A stretch of 64,000 bases of DNA, taken from the NCBI RefSeq assembly GCF_037042905.1, contig NC_087253.1, forward strand, positions 10,893,001 through 10,957,000. Reading direction: 5' to 3'. The position numbers and the translations under genes were made by a program. Positions 25,401 to 31,237 of the stretch are shown here, piece after piece (positions within the stretch are counted from its first letter, which is position 1; the number at the start of each line of letters is the position of its first letter). A model generated the notes under the pieces. It worked only from the letters and a program-made list of their open reading frames with translations, made no database searches and had not been told where the DNA came from. Origin of the DNA: Lytechinus pictus (lineage: Eukaryota; Echinodermata; Echinoidea; Temnopleuroida; Toxopneustidae).

Positions 25401-28400
25401 AGGACTTCCATCTTGTCCAGGAATGGCCGACGGTGCTCTCGCCATAGCTTTGACGGGAGTATTCTTCTTGGCAGCAGAGGTTGCTGGAGTGCTACTCACC
25501 ATCACGATGTCATCGTCATCGTCAACGATCTCCACAACCTCGGAAGAAGTCTTGGAAGGTTCTGCAGATCCTGGAGGACGTTTTCCTGCAGGAGCAGAAG
25601 GGGTACCTTGAGCCTTCCCATGTGGTAAAACCTGAAGGACTTGCGATGATGGCTGCACCAGCTGATTCTGCTGTCCATCCTGGATCTTCAAGACGACTTG
25701 GCCATTGAGGGGTACTCCTTGAGGATTCTGCAAGAGCAAAGTCTTTACGCTCTTTACCTCCTGACCCGCTGCATTCTTGGCGGTGGTCAGCATGAGGAAA
25801 CGCAACGGCGCGTTGGGCTGTTGCGCGTTTGGCAAGTTCTTCGGCCGAGGAAGCATGGAGGCCGGTATGACTATAGTGCTTGTGTTCCCGTCTTGTTGAA
25901 CCTTGGCAACAGTGGTTCTCCCAGGAGTGCTTCCTGCACTTTCAACCGTTACCGTCTGGGTCATGACAGGTGCTGTCGTGGAGGATGCTGTCGATGCTAA
26001 GGTGGCAGGGGACACACTAGCTGCCTTCGGGGACTCCCGAGTACTTGGTATTGATGATGATGACGATTGAGGTGGTACTGTGGTGAGTTTGGAGACGGGT
26101 GGGGCTTTCTGTGGTGAAGTACGTGGCGGTGTTGCTGTCTTTCCTACAGTCTCCTTTTCCATGGGTCCTATGAGAAATGCAGAAAGCCATTTATTAAAAG
26201 CTTCAAAAGAATGATTGCAACCTTCAATTATCAGAGAGCAACATACCAAGTAAGTATACAATACACCTGCATGAGAATAATGGGAGTTAAAATAAATTTC
26301 AGATCTATAATTAATGTGTTCATTCCAGGAGGAAAGTTGAACAGCATTTTCATTACCGACTGGTCGATTTGAAGGGTTGGGTGGCGTCAACCGTGCCTCG
26401 TTAGCTGATCGTTTCTGGCTCGTCGGAGGTAGGTCAGTTTTTCCAATGAAGATGATCTCATCTTCAGAATGCACATCATCATTGTCGCCATCGCCCATCT
26501 CGTTGCCACTGTCGTGGTCATCGTCTTCATCAGAATCGATGTCGAGGAGGTCCATCTCTTCATAGAGTTCATGGATCGTCTTAGGGTTGTTTGGTGAGAT
26601 GGGCGACTTGAAGAGGTGGTTCTTGTCATATTCATCTTGTCTCTCCTTCGCAGCTTTCTCCTGTTCTCTGTAGAAACAAGCCGATATAAAGGGGTACATG
26701 AAGCATGAGCATAAGCTTGATATGGGCCCTGTCTTACAAAGAATTGCGATTGATCCGATCAATCACAACTATGAATGGCCAGCAATGTCAACATCTATCA
26801 TGCATGTTTGTTCAAAATATTTTCTCACTATGATGCATATTCAAGCATTCATTGTTTTCATGAAAATTCACTGTGCTTCTCTTTGTTTACGAAGGACATC
26901 GTGCAAATTTCCTGTAGACAAAATTATGACACTGATGGATTTCCATAGAATTACGATTGATTGGATCAATTGTAACTCTATGTAAGACGGGGCCATGGTT
27001 GACCGAACAACACTTTAATTATCTTGTTTCATATAATTTCCAATAAGGGGAAAAAATCACGGGGCTTGGGGCTTGAAATTACGTAATATTTTGTGGGCGC
27101 ATGTCAGTCCCAAAATTGCTCAAAAACATGATTCCGTATACAAAGTCAATACAAATTGCGTTTTTCAACCAAAATTTATAAATGTATAAATATTTTTACT
27201 TTTGTTGTTTTAGATGGATTTACTTTATGTTATTCAGAATCCCAAAAGGGTCCCCAACAAAATTCATCAAAAAAAAACAATAAAAACAAATGTTGAAAAA
27301 AACAAAGAAATGCATAAGAATTAAAAAAACAATAAAATACATAGGAAATTAATTATTTTTTGGCAATTTCTTGTATACAGTCTTGGAGTTTACATCCGGC
27401 TCTATGTGCGTGCAAATTTTCACGGCGATCGCGCAATCAACAAGATCTGAGGGGGGGGTCAAATTGACCCCCCCCCCCCCCCCCAGTATATGTTGGTCCG
27501 AAATAGCCCAGTTGGCCCGAAATAGGTTTAATATCCAATGTTGCAGATTTAGACAGTAAGTTGTGAAAAGTAGCCCCATGCAGTTGCCCGCAAGTCTGAT
27601 TTGGACACACAAAATTTGTGAACATGCTTTGTTATGGGTGAGTTGGGCTTGCAGAGAACGATGTGACAGGGTCTTAATACAATGACCACTCACCCTTGCT
27701 TATTGAGTAGACCCTGTAGTTCGTCATGGAGCTCTTCACATCGGTGGTGAATGGTCCCGATATCATTCAGGAGCTTCTCATTCTGGGGTGTGACATCTGT
27801 GTACAAAAAGATATATTTCAAGAGAGTCATATAAAAAAAATGTCATTAACATTATTTGAGCTTTTCTGGAATTTATACAGAATATACAGATAGACCTATT
27901 GACTGCTCATTGGGGCAATAGTAAAACTATTGCGCCAAATAGATCTTGAGAATATATGTGTACTATTTTACCCTGAGAAAGAAGGTCAAGAGATAGTAGG
28001 CCTATATCTCAAAATCATTGAAGAGTAATGGTTTTTGCTATTGCCTAAATAAAAAAGTAGTCAATATTTTACAAATTATATTGCTCTAATAAATAAATAT
28101 TGCTCTAATCAAGTTATGCAAATTGGTATACATGTATATTTCAAGACAAAATGTAAATGGTATCAATATCTAGTCCTGTGAGCGAGGTTTAAAGTAAAGG
28201 AGGGAAAGTAAATGAGTAAAACTGCAAGGGGTTCAGTGGGCGGCGCGACCAAGTGGGGGCTGTGAGGGGGGACATCCACTACTCCATTACCGTAGAGAGC
28301 TTTTTGAGTTTTTAAACTTTTTATTGCTTTATTGGTCAACATTTATTACTTTGAAATACCCTAGTAGGGGTTCAGGGGTCCGTTGCAGAAAGAGTTGCGT

Positions 28401-28660
28401 TTAAACGCAAGTAAAAATATCAATCGCAAGTCCAAAATACGCACTGTTGATTGGATGAAAATCAAGTTGCGCATGATTTTTAGAGTTGCGTTTGATTGCA
28501 ACTCTTTCTGCAACGGGCCCCTGGAATACATAGATGGAGTACGTGATAAAGGAAGGCATTTACCAGTATTAAACCTTGTAATTTTCTTGTCAAGCTCGAC
28601 AAGTTGCTCATCTAATCCAGCCGTCACCTTCAACATGAATGCCTCAGCAATCTCTGCCAT
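1281..28660 (-). CDS. SETDB1: SETDB1 orthologue, histone H3-K9 methyltransferase (3' end off the window)
   Basis: Twenty-two exons chain with GT-AG borders and matching phases into about 1175 codons. The order matches SETDB1: N-terminal helical segment (1-66), acidic region (67-170), Ser/Thr/Pro-rich linker (171-458), Tudor repeats (about 459-669), linkers (670-815), MBD (816-935), pre-SET with clustered Cys (936-1055), first half of SET with GWGIRCLDDIPKG and GDEYFAELDFI (1056-1107), then an acidic Ser/Asp-rich insert that splits SET. SETDB1 proteins methylate H3K9 in the nucleus and silence transposons and genes, usually with ATF7IP. The NHSCSPN and post-SET Cys motifs are absent here and should lie left of base 1. 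The start codon at 28660 opens the only reading frame that joins exon 2 in phase. Promoter and upstream untranslated exons were not identified. The ATG lies about 1.5 kb downstream of an LTR element on the same strand. Confidence 0.95.
1436..1552. repeat. polypyrimidine tract
   Basis: More than 100 bases almost purely C/T (CTTCCTCTTC-type) just upstream of exon 22 on the SETDB1 strand, where it reads as purine. Confidence 0.85.
2590..2712. mobile_element. short palindromic repeat (CGATTGATC family)
   Basis: AGCGATTGATCACGGAG at left pairs with GTGATCAATCGTAAAGC at right, next to GGGCCC. Related fragments are at about 1796-1850, 2225-2345, 6275-6390 and 7110-7240. A MITE family confined here to SETDB1 introns. 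Confidence 0.6.
2731..2827 (-). CDS. SETDB1: SETDB1 exon 21, start of the SET insert
   Basis: Acceptor TTGTAG, donor GTGAGT, phase 1 to 2. Encodes ENVEAKKEGYESDVEDPIDN and an Asp/Ser-rich tail. KEGYESD marks the point where the family's insert interrupts SET. Confidence 0.94.
3022..3164. mobile_element. 143-bp palindromic MITE
   Basis: TTGGTCACATTTGCTCTACG at left is mirrored by CGTAGAGCAAATGTGACCAA at right, with further pairing through GGCGAGTCGAAAACAG. It lies between SETDB1 exons 21 and 20. Confidence 0.85.
3235..3377 (-). CDS. SETDB1: SETDB1 exon 20, SET domain first half
   Basis: Acceptor CCTCTAG, donor GTAAGT, phase 2 to 1. Encodes GWGIRCLDDIPKGMFV, YAGQIWNEEEAN and GDEYFAELDFI, the cofactor-binding N-terminal half of the bifurcated SET domain. 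The first ~50 bases of the exon and its acceptor are duplicated at 3537-3590. Confidence 0.97.
3537..3590 (-). repeat. partial duplicate of SETDB1 exon 20 start with acceptor
   Basis: About 54 bases repeat the exon 20 acceptor and codons for GWGIRCLDDIPKG, about 200 bases upstream of the true exon. The sequence then changes, so it has no donor. Confidence 0.88.
4180..4284 (-). CDS. SETDB1: SETDB1 exon 19, pre-SET part 3
   Basis: Acceptor TATTAG, donor GTAAG, phase 2 to 2. Encodes IFECNDNCKCSNRCENKVVQ and LRLQVFKTYDR, the last Cys cluster of pre-SET and the lead-in to SET. Confidence 0.96.
4395..5291. repeat. ~20-24 bp minisatellite in SETDB1 intron 18
   Basis: Variants of GTGGTAGATAAGTACTTGAC repeat dozens of times. 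The array begins exactly at the donor of exon 18. Long minus-strand ORFs across it are artefacts of the period. Confidence 0.92.
5298..5419 (-). CDS. SETDB1: SETDB1 exon 18, pre-SET part 2
   Basis: Acceptor TTTGGTAG, donor GTAAGT, phase 0 to 2. Encodes DASKCACRQLTISSSAW and VGYKNRLL. The CAC pair contributes to the pre-SET zinc cluster. A long minisatellite begins right at its donor. Confidence 0.96.
5765..6060 (-). repeat. array of decayed exon 17 donor junctions
   Basis: About four copies, spaced 75-92 bases (near 5768, 5857, 5947, 6030), of CTTACTGAACAATCATCGGT plus the flanking CTTTGACCCCTA intron sequence. Each is a partial copy of the exon 17 end and its donor. Confidence 0.88.
6111..6245 (-). 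CDS. SETDB1: SETDB1 exon 17, pre-SET part 1
   Basis: Acceptor CAATGCAG, donor GTAAGT, phase 0 to 0. Encodes CVNEYDTDEPPPLKYMTERQ and FLVCCECTDDCS, the first zinc-binding Cys cluster of the triangular Zn3Cys9 pre-SET domain. Four decayed copies of its donor end follow in the intron (5765-6060). Confidence 0.96.
6827..6984 (-). CDS. SETDB1: SETDB1 exon 16, end of MBD
   Basis: Acceptor CCACAG, donor GTGAGT, phase 1 to 0. Encodes RETKSEVLSIDRFTF and NGVEKVPVS, matching the MBD-to-pre-SET boundary of SETDB1. Confidence 0.93.
7364..7512. mobile_element. palindromic MITE, GTTGCAGAAAGAGT family copy 1
   Basis: GGGACCCGTTGCAGAAAGAG at left, CTCTTTCTGCAACGGGCCCC at right. Copy 2 is at 28375-28521. 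Confidence 0.88.
7620..8075 (-). mobile_element. tRNA-derived SINE
   Basis: On the minus strand the head has a box A-like TTGGCTCAGTCGG and box B-like GTGGGTTCGAGTCCCC, then a ~350-base body ending ATGGCGCTATACAAATTC. The tRNA part lacks a credible full cloverleaf. Confidence 0.75.
8308..8335 (-). CDS. SETDB1: SETDB1 exon 15, 28-base MBD micro-exon
   Basis: Acceptor TTTGTCAG, donor GTAAGT, phase 0 to 1. Encodes CSFDDVSRY, which joins exon 14 (..APCGKSL) to exon 16 (LRETKSE..) as the MBD helix. Only this 28-base exon bridges the two phases. Confidence 0.88.
9004..9176 (-). CDS. SETDB1: SETDB1 exon 14, methyl-CpG-binding-like domain (first part)
   Basis: Acceptor TTTCTCAG, donor GTGAGT, phase 1 to 0. 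Encodes VPHVCSPLCL, RNPLLVPLDLGWVREL and RHVVYRAPCGKSL. The PLL.PL and Y.APCG motifs are the core of the SETDB1/2-type MBD. The acceptor and first ~108 bases are repeated in tandem upstream (9248-9745). Confidence 0.95.
9061..9745 (-). repeat. 187-bp tandem array copying the MBD exon 14 acceptor and 5' coding part
   Basis: Copies start at 9061 (the functional exon), 9248 and 9435, almost identical, plus a diverged fourth at about 9637. Each carries TTTCTCAG and codons for VPHVCSPLCL ... RNPLLVPLDLG. Copies 2 and 3 remain open and have an internal GTAAGC. Confidence 0.93.
10020..10097 (-). CDS. SETDB1: SETDB1 exon 13, segment before the MBD
   Basis: Acceptor ATACAG, donor GTTAGT, phase 1 to 1. 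Encodes RYEEDKLFEPETRVDRFVRK and leads directly into the MBD. Confidence 0.85.
10468..10555 (-). repeat. diverged duplicate of the SETDB1 exon 12 end with donor
   Basis: Repeats ACTTCATACGAGAGCAGCAG, the Lys-rich codons and the GTATGG donor. The only nearby acceptors give a frame ending at TAA, so it is probably not an exon. Confidence 0.85.
10692..10943 (-). CDS. SETDB1: SETDB1 exon 12, Ser/Gln-rich and Lys-rich linker
   Basis: Acceptor TTAACAG, donor GTATGG, phase 1 to 1. Encodes a Gln/Ser-rich stretch (SMSSSSYHFSQLLQQCAQQ) and a very basic tail (NEHKKKKKKKNKHRERRKG) that could act as a nuclear localisation signal. A diverged copy of its last ~90 bases, with donor, lies 150 bases downstream (10468-10555). 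Confidence 0.85.
11602..14247. mobile_element. 2.65 kb foldback element with ~0.97 kb inverted arms
   Basis: Arms 11602-12575 and 13285-14247 are imperfect inverted repeats. Examples: AATGTCTGCGATATTAAAAT at left mirrored by ATTTTAATATCGCAGACATT at right; GCAGACGGGGCTGATC mirrored by GATCAGCCCCGTCTGC. The central 709 bases contain purine-rich tracts and no ORF. It lies in SETDB1 intron 11. Confidence 0.88.
14248..16360. other. SETDB1 intron 11, unassigned
   Basis: AT-rich intronic sequence. A CpG-containing patch lies at about 14940-15115. I see no ORF, RNA gene or clear repeat. Confidence 0.6.
16361..16754. mobile_element. short element with AGGGTTCCCAGC / GGGCTAGGAACCCT ends
   Basis: Inverted ends and internal TTCCCTGATT-type repeats. 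It is flanked by an imperfect ~45-base duplication of TTTACAAGAGTATGATATGG (from 16318 and 16786). Confidence 0.65.
16863..16971 (-). CDS. SETDB1: SETDB1 exon 11, linker
   Basis: Acceptor GGCACAG, donor GTATGG, phase 0 to 1. Encodes GDKKSAGINTVPTPEQLK and ends HSDHILPG. The sequence is weakly conserved. It is accepted because frame, splice sites and position agree, but another small linker exon in the following 6 kb intron cannot be excluded. Confidence 0.78.
17118..17513. mobile_element. 396-bp near-perfect palindromic MITE
   Basis: GGCCCGAAATCACAAAGGTG at left mirrors CACCTTTGTGAATTCGGGCC at right, and pairing continues through most of the length (ATGGTTTATGCAGAT, GTCCAATGCT). It lies downstream of SETDB1 exon 10. 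Confidence 0.9.
17642..17771 (-). CDS. SETDB1: SETDB1 exon 10, last Tudor repeat
   Basis: Acceptor TTATCAG, donor GTATGC, phase 2 to 0. Encodes WNARVLEVQGSLANMLF and EWIYRGSTRLKPL; the latter is a SETDB1 signature. About 54 bases spanning the acceptor and upstream intron are duplicated in tandem (to 17875). Confidence 0.95.
17770..17878 (-). repeat. 54-bp tandem duplication spanning the exon 10 acceptor
   Basis: Two copies of ATTCCACCTGATAACGAAAC plus an A-rich stretch. The first copy contains the functional acceptor. Confidence 0.88.
18248..19071. mobile_element. 824-bp Tc1/mariner-like foldback
   Basis: TACAGTGCGTCCCAGAAAAA at left and TTTTTCTGGGACGCACTGTA at right, flanked by TA. The arms pair for several hundred bases (for example CTCACTCATGCGTGAATGAG). 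No transposase. Confidence 0.9.
19507..19639 (-). CDS. SETDB1: SETDB1 exon 9, Tudor region
   Basis: Acceptor CTGTTAG, donor GTAAGT, phase 1 to 2. Encodes FIREYLDKYPDRAMV and LVMTEWNGKW, the conserved helix and strand before the last Tudor repeat. Confidence 0.95.
19832..20177. mobile_element. foldback MITE, family A copy 2
   Basis: Shares GTTCAATG / CATTGAACACACCCT ends and internal sequence with 3-435, with about 90 bases fewer. Confidence 0.78.
20289..20563. mobile_element. MITE family B copy 1
   Basis: Bounded by GGGCCCCGTCTTTACAAA and TGTAAGACAGGGCCC, with internal CAGCAATGTCAACATCTA. Other copies at 26724-26994 and 61686-61934. Confidence 0.88.
21018..21091 (-). CDS. SETDB1: SETDB1 exon 8, Tudor repeat
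   Basis: Acceptor TTGCAG, donor GTAAGT, phase 2 to 1. Encodes YLVFFDDGYAQYLSCDKIH, the highly conserved FFDDGYA strand of the SETDB1 Tudor region. Confidence 0.95.
21330..21720 (-). repeat. ~140-bp array of decayed exon 7 donor junctions
   Basis: Three diverged copies (near 21335, 21473, 21613) of the functional 21757 segment, sharing AACAAACCTTCCTCTATTTG-like sequence and CAACAAACATTCCTTGCTAC. Confidence 0.85.
21759..21834 (-). CDS. SETDB1: SETDB1 exon 7, Tudor repeat
   Basis: Acceptor ATTTAG, donor GTTTGT (weak but GT), phase 1 to 2. Encodes GMYAGIIAEVPMKTNRG, matching the Tudor YAGIVAE-type core. Decayed copies of its 3' half plus donor are repeated downstream in the intron (21330-21700). 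Confidence 0.9.
21960..22310. repeat. interspersed repeat with TGACCTTTGACC motif
   Basis: Carries TGACCTTTGACCAAGATCAT and GTGACCTGAAAC, the core of a repeat found also at 39700-39935, 46760-47258 and 49549-50000. Confidence 0.8.
22432..22546 (-). CDS. SETDB1: SETDB1 exon 6, Tudor repeat
   Basis: Acceptor TCTTCAG, donor GTAAGT, phase 0 to 1. Encodes KKYKVKFEHGRKRLLSSKF and ends PADLAVGIRVV. This is the strand pattern at the junction between SETDB1 Tudor repeats. Confidence 0.92.
22639..22815 (+). mobile_element. tRNA-derived SINE
   Basis: Box A-like TTGGCTCAGTTGGTAGAG and box B-like GGGAGTTCAAGCCCCGG, followed by a non-tRNA body (CTGGCGCTGCACAGTAG). A TAA/AAT microsatellite precedes it. 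Confidence 0.78.
23002..23738. mobile_element. piggyBac-like non-autonomous element with TTAA target sites
   Basis: TTAA at 22998-23001 and 23739-23742 flank inverted ends CCCTATCTAGGC and GCCTAGATAGGG. TTAA duplication and CCC starts are piggyBac hallmarks. G/C homopolymers lie just inside each end. No ORF. It lies in SETDB1 intron 5. Confidence 0.85.
23811..23913 (-). CDS. SETDB1: SETDB1 exon 5, Tudor repeat
   Basis: Acceptor ATGCAG, donor GTAAG, phase 2 to 0. Encodes LVEGKKVLAKGEESFWYQG, the aromatic beta-strand pattern of a Tudor fold. A SINE ends close upstream of its acceptor. Confidence 0.88.
23940..24226 (-). mobile_element. tRNA-derived SINE
   Basis: Minus strand: GTTGTGGCCCAGTGGATTAG (box A region) and TCGCGGGTTCGAATCCCAGC (box B), then TTCCTTCAGCAAGAAATTTA and an (AAT)n tail. 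It ends close to the acceptor of SETDB1 exon 5. Confidence 0.85.
24370..24560 (-). mobile_element. LINE 3' end fragment
   Basis: On the minus strand it terminates in an AAATCAAATC-type tail like that of 45805-46676. No coding sequence remains. Confidence 0.5.
24803..24997. mobile_element. short TA-flanked MITE
   Basis: TACAAAGTCAAACCTGCTAT at left mirrors TATAGGTTTCACTGTA at right, with GACCACC repeats inside. Confidence 0.65.
25124..25270. mobile_element. short palindromic MITE
   Basis: GCCGGTTTCATAAAG and AACTTTGCCATTATGGCA at left; TGCCATGATGGCAAAGTT and TTTATTAAATGGGCACC at right. Confidence 0.65.
25303..26167 (-). CDS. SETDB1: SETDB1 exon 4, Ser/Thr/Pro-rich linker
   Basis: This is the largest exon (865 bases), acceptor TCATAG, donor GTAAGT, phase 1 to 2. 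It encodes about 288 residues of low-complexity Ser/Thr/Pro/Ala sequence with Gln- and Val-rich patches. Near its end is EVVEIVDDDDDIVMV, whose position and composition resemble the acidic SUMO-interacting motif known in vertebrate SETDB1. It ends with GEEMMFGDDEA just before the first Tudor exon. No catalytic domain is present. Confidence 0.88.
26357..26667 (-). CDS. SETDB1: SETDB1 exon 3, acidic region with SUMO-interacting-like motif
   Basis: Acceptor CTACAG, donor GTAATG, phase 2 to 1. Encodes EQEKAAKERQDEYDKNHLF, then an Asp/Glu-rich tract (DIDSDEDDDHD) and SEDEIIFIGKTD. The hydrophobic core flanked by acids resembles a SUMO-interacting motif. The ORF reads on upstream of the acceptor, but only the spliced start keeps phase with exon 2. 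Confidence 0.88.
26724..26994. mobile_element. MITE family B copy 2
   Basis: Bounded by GGGCCCTGTCTTACAAAG and TGTAAGACGGGGCC. It ends 57 bases from the acceptor of SETDB1 exon 3. Confidence 0.88.
27040..27490. mobile_element. related piggyBac-like relic, inverted
   Basis: Shares, in reverse, internal segments of 23002-23738 (CAAAAACATGATTCCGTATA, AACCAAAATTTATAAATG). Ends are degraded around the poly-C run at 27470. Confidence 0.65.
27694..27796 (-). CDS. SETDB1: SETDB1 exon 2, N-terminal helical region
   Basis: Acceptor TACACAG, donor GTGAGT, phase 1 to 2. Encodes about 34 residues beginning DVTPQNEKLLNDIG, with heptad-like Leu spacing that continues the N-terminal helix. Confidence 0.85.
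28375..28521. mobile_element. palindromic MITE, GTTGCAGAAAGAGT family copy 2
   Basis: Same ends as 7364-7512. It sits about 40 bases downstream of SETDB1 exon 1, in intron 1. Confidence 0.88.
28564..28660 (-). CDS. SETDB1: SETDB1 exon 1 (start codon)
   Basis: Encodes MAEIAEAFMLKVTAGLDEQL and about 12 more residues, rich in Leu/Glu/Lys and probably helical, as in the coiled-coil N-terminus of SETDB1. The donor is GTAAAT and the exon ends in phase 1. An AG about 23 bases upstream of the ATG could be a splice acceptor, so a separate 5' untranslated exon is possible. Confidence 0.82.
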
Positions 28661-28934
28661 CGTGAGCCTCTCAGTTTAGCTTTCTAGTCACACCAGTAAA
28701 GCCTAGAGATAGACAATATATAGACATGATCATATTTGACTCACTCATCCAATGCAGATGTGGTCGGAGGGAGGAGGGGGGGGGGGGTTAAGAATAACCA
28801 AAAATGTGACAGATTGCCTTCTGGGGGCAAAACTAAATTAAAGTTTCACCTATTTTTTCTATTTAAAAAAGAAAGTTTGTGGGCTACATTTTTTACATTC
28901 CACCAATATTAGAGGGCCTCACAAAAGATAAATT

Positions 28935-29325
28935 GCCAATTCGTCCTCTGCCAACTCGTCCACTCAACACATGGTCTACCTTCATTTAGTCTAATGCCAT
29001 TCCATCCATCAACATTTCGTCTAACAACCATTTGGTCCAATTATCACTTCGTCTAATCACCAGTTCGTCTATTACCATTTCGTCTAATAACCAGTTGGTC
29101 TAATACCCATTTTCTTTTCATTCATTTTGCACAATTTGTTCTTTAGTTTAATTAGACCAAATGGTATATGGACTAAATGATTATTGGACCAACTGGTAAT
29201 TAGACGGAATGGCATTAGACTAAATGAAAGTAGACCAGGTGGTGAATGGACGTACTGATGGTAGACCAAGTGATAGTAGACGAGTTGGCAATTGGACGAA
29301 ATGGCATTAGACGCATTGGAAATAA
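28935..29325. repeat. divergently oriented minisatellite
   Basis: The left half repeats TTCGTCTAATNACCA-type units; the right half repeats the reverse complement (TTAGACGAAATGGC). The units are inverted about a centre near 29130. Confidence 0.85.
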
Positions 29326-30206
29326 ACCCTCACAAAATATAAGCTCAACAATTCTTACAATGAAAAACAGATCATAAATCAAACGGAATCAAGTATTTGT
29401 TAGTAACAATTTATCTCTTTTTTTGGGGGGAGGGGTGTTGTATAACCAGACTGGGTGATTGCAGATAGACAGCAAGTGATGAGAACTTAGTGCCACTGGG
29501 CAAAAATGTAAAGATTAAGCAGAATTTCTACTTCGATCCTCCCCTTCTTCAAAACCACTCATCCACCTGAACTCGATGATTTTCTTTTCTCCTACTCCTC
29601 CCCGTCCCCCTTCTCCTCTCTGTAATCCTGGGTTTTAGGGGACTAAATAATTTGCAAACACCAAAGTGGTTGCTTTATAAGCTTCACCCAACTCATCCCA
29701 GCTATTATCACACTGTAAAATAATTGATAGATCTAAATATAGCCCTCCCCCACACCCATGGGTGATGCCACCCCACCCTGTTACAACCGGTAATCTCGCC
29801 GCGATGGCTATAATGCATTATTTACATCTGGGATCAATGCTTGACATCACAATCTGTATAGTATTATCCATTAACAAATCAGCTCCTAACAACATGGGTA
29901 GAATTACCGCACAGAAGGCACAGAAAGCTGTTGTTAGGGGATTAGAGTTAGGCAAAATTTGTGCGTAGTGATCTAGATTTAACTTAGATTTAGTTATGAT
30001 TATTTGCACATCCTACAAGTTTAAAATCTTGTCTAGGAAAGGGTAAAGGAATTAATTCATTATCATATAGGCCTACAAAATTGAGTCATTATTACATTTT
30101 AAACATGAAATGGCAGCAGGTAGTAAATATATATTTACTAATTTAATTTTTAAAATATCAAATAAGCTTCAAAAAGATCAAAAAAATTAGCCTATCATGA
30201 TATTAC
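29326..30206. other. SETDB1 upstream region, unassigned
   Basis: Sequence between the minisatellite and the LTR element. It should hold any upstream non-coding SETDB1 sequence, but I can name no promoter element. A 68-codon ORF at 29762 has no recognisable feature. Confidence 0.5.
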
Positions 30207-30602
30207 TGTGGCGTAACCGAGCTCTGTTGGGGTAGCGTTCTGCCGTCTCGCAGTCTCTAGAACCCGGTCCACGCTGTTCTTCACTCATTCAATTGTTTTG
30301 GGGGGCAGATTCTCTCACAAAAGTCTATTGTATAACGTGGTACACTCTCTTCCTCTCAGACCTCTCTGAAATACATCGAATCAAGCACTATAACACTCAC
30401 CTTATAAAGAAAGCACAGTGGAAAGATCTAGTGTACGGTGTAAGTCTTAGTTTAATATCGGGAGCTACTATTTACAACTGCACGTCATCACAGCTCCGAG
30501 CGAACTGACGTACTTTTCCATACCAAGTATCACAACATAAAAATATCGCCCTCTACGATCAACTATGAAATACATCTTAAACGTATAACTCATTATGCTA
30601 CA
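30207..30602 (-). repeat. 3' LTR of the gypsy-type element (396 bp)
   Basis: Direct repeat of 38590-38980. On the minus strand it starts TGTAGCATAATG and ends GTTACGCCACA, giving the TG...CA ends usual for LTRs. It contains a TATA-like TTTATAAG (30401-30408) directly followed by a donor-like GTGAGT (30395-30400). A 71-residue ORF inside it appears identically in both LTRs and is not regarded as a gene. Confidence 0.93.
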
Positions 30603-30620
30603 CAGCCCCTCCCCAAGTCT
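30603..30620 (-). other. polypurine tract
   Basis: Immediately before the 3' LTR the minus strand reads ACTTGGGGAGGGGCTG. This is the expected place and composition for the plus-strand primer of an LTR retroelement. Confidence 0.75.
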
Positions 30621-31237
30621 GGGCTGTCCTCGGACCAGGTATAAAACTAAAAAGACTAAAAATAAATCCTTTCAAAACTCAACTCACCCTTCAAGAGTGA
30701 AACATCTTTGGCAGAAACAATAAGTACAAAAAAAATATCGTTAAGAATATACAGGTATATACAGGTATAGCATAAAAAGAAAGCACTCTTCTTAACACAC
30801 TTATGAGTTTGAAGACATCTCTAAGACTTCCTAAAGAAAACCAAATAACATTTTGAGTTTCATGTCCAAACATGAGGTATTAAATGTTTTGTATAAAAAG
30901 TAGATACTGATCTTTTTTTTTTCAACTGCATGATCGATGACATCAAAATATAACTTTAATCAAGCACTGTTCTCACAAAACAAGAACAAAATGATATATG
31001 TACAGAAATATATAGAAAAAGCGGAGAGAGTTGTAGAGAGAGCAGAAAAATGTCAAGATGAGGAGGATATAGGAAAGATAAGAAGAAAGGCAAGGAAGAC
31101 ATAGGTTATAACATACATCAAGGCAATAAATCGGAATACAAAACAACAAGACGGAATGTTTCTCACGGAAGAGATACTGTTTTTTATATATAACAAAAGT
31201 TCTTAAAAGTGTTCTGGATGATGAGATCTTTAGCTGA
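30621..31237 (-). other. 3' untranslated region of the LTR element
   Basis: AT-rich sequence between the third ORF and the polypurine tract. I see no further ORF of note. Confidence 0.6.

Noticed and set aside
25272-26565. Plus-strand ORFs opposite SETDB1 exons 3 and 4
   Set aside because: Shadow frames of GC-richer coding sequence.
29762-29968. 68-codon ORF ending with a Lys/Ala-rich stretch
   Set aside because: No recognisable domain, and no transcript signal or conservation can be seen.
30293-30508. 71-codon ORF present identically in both LTRs
   Set aside because: Identity follows from LTR duplication; no family features.
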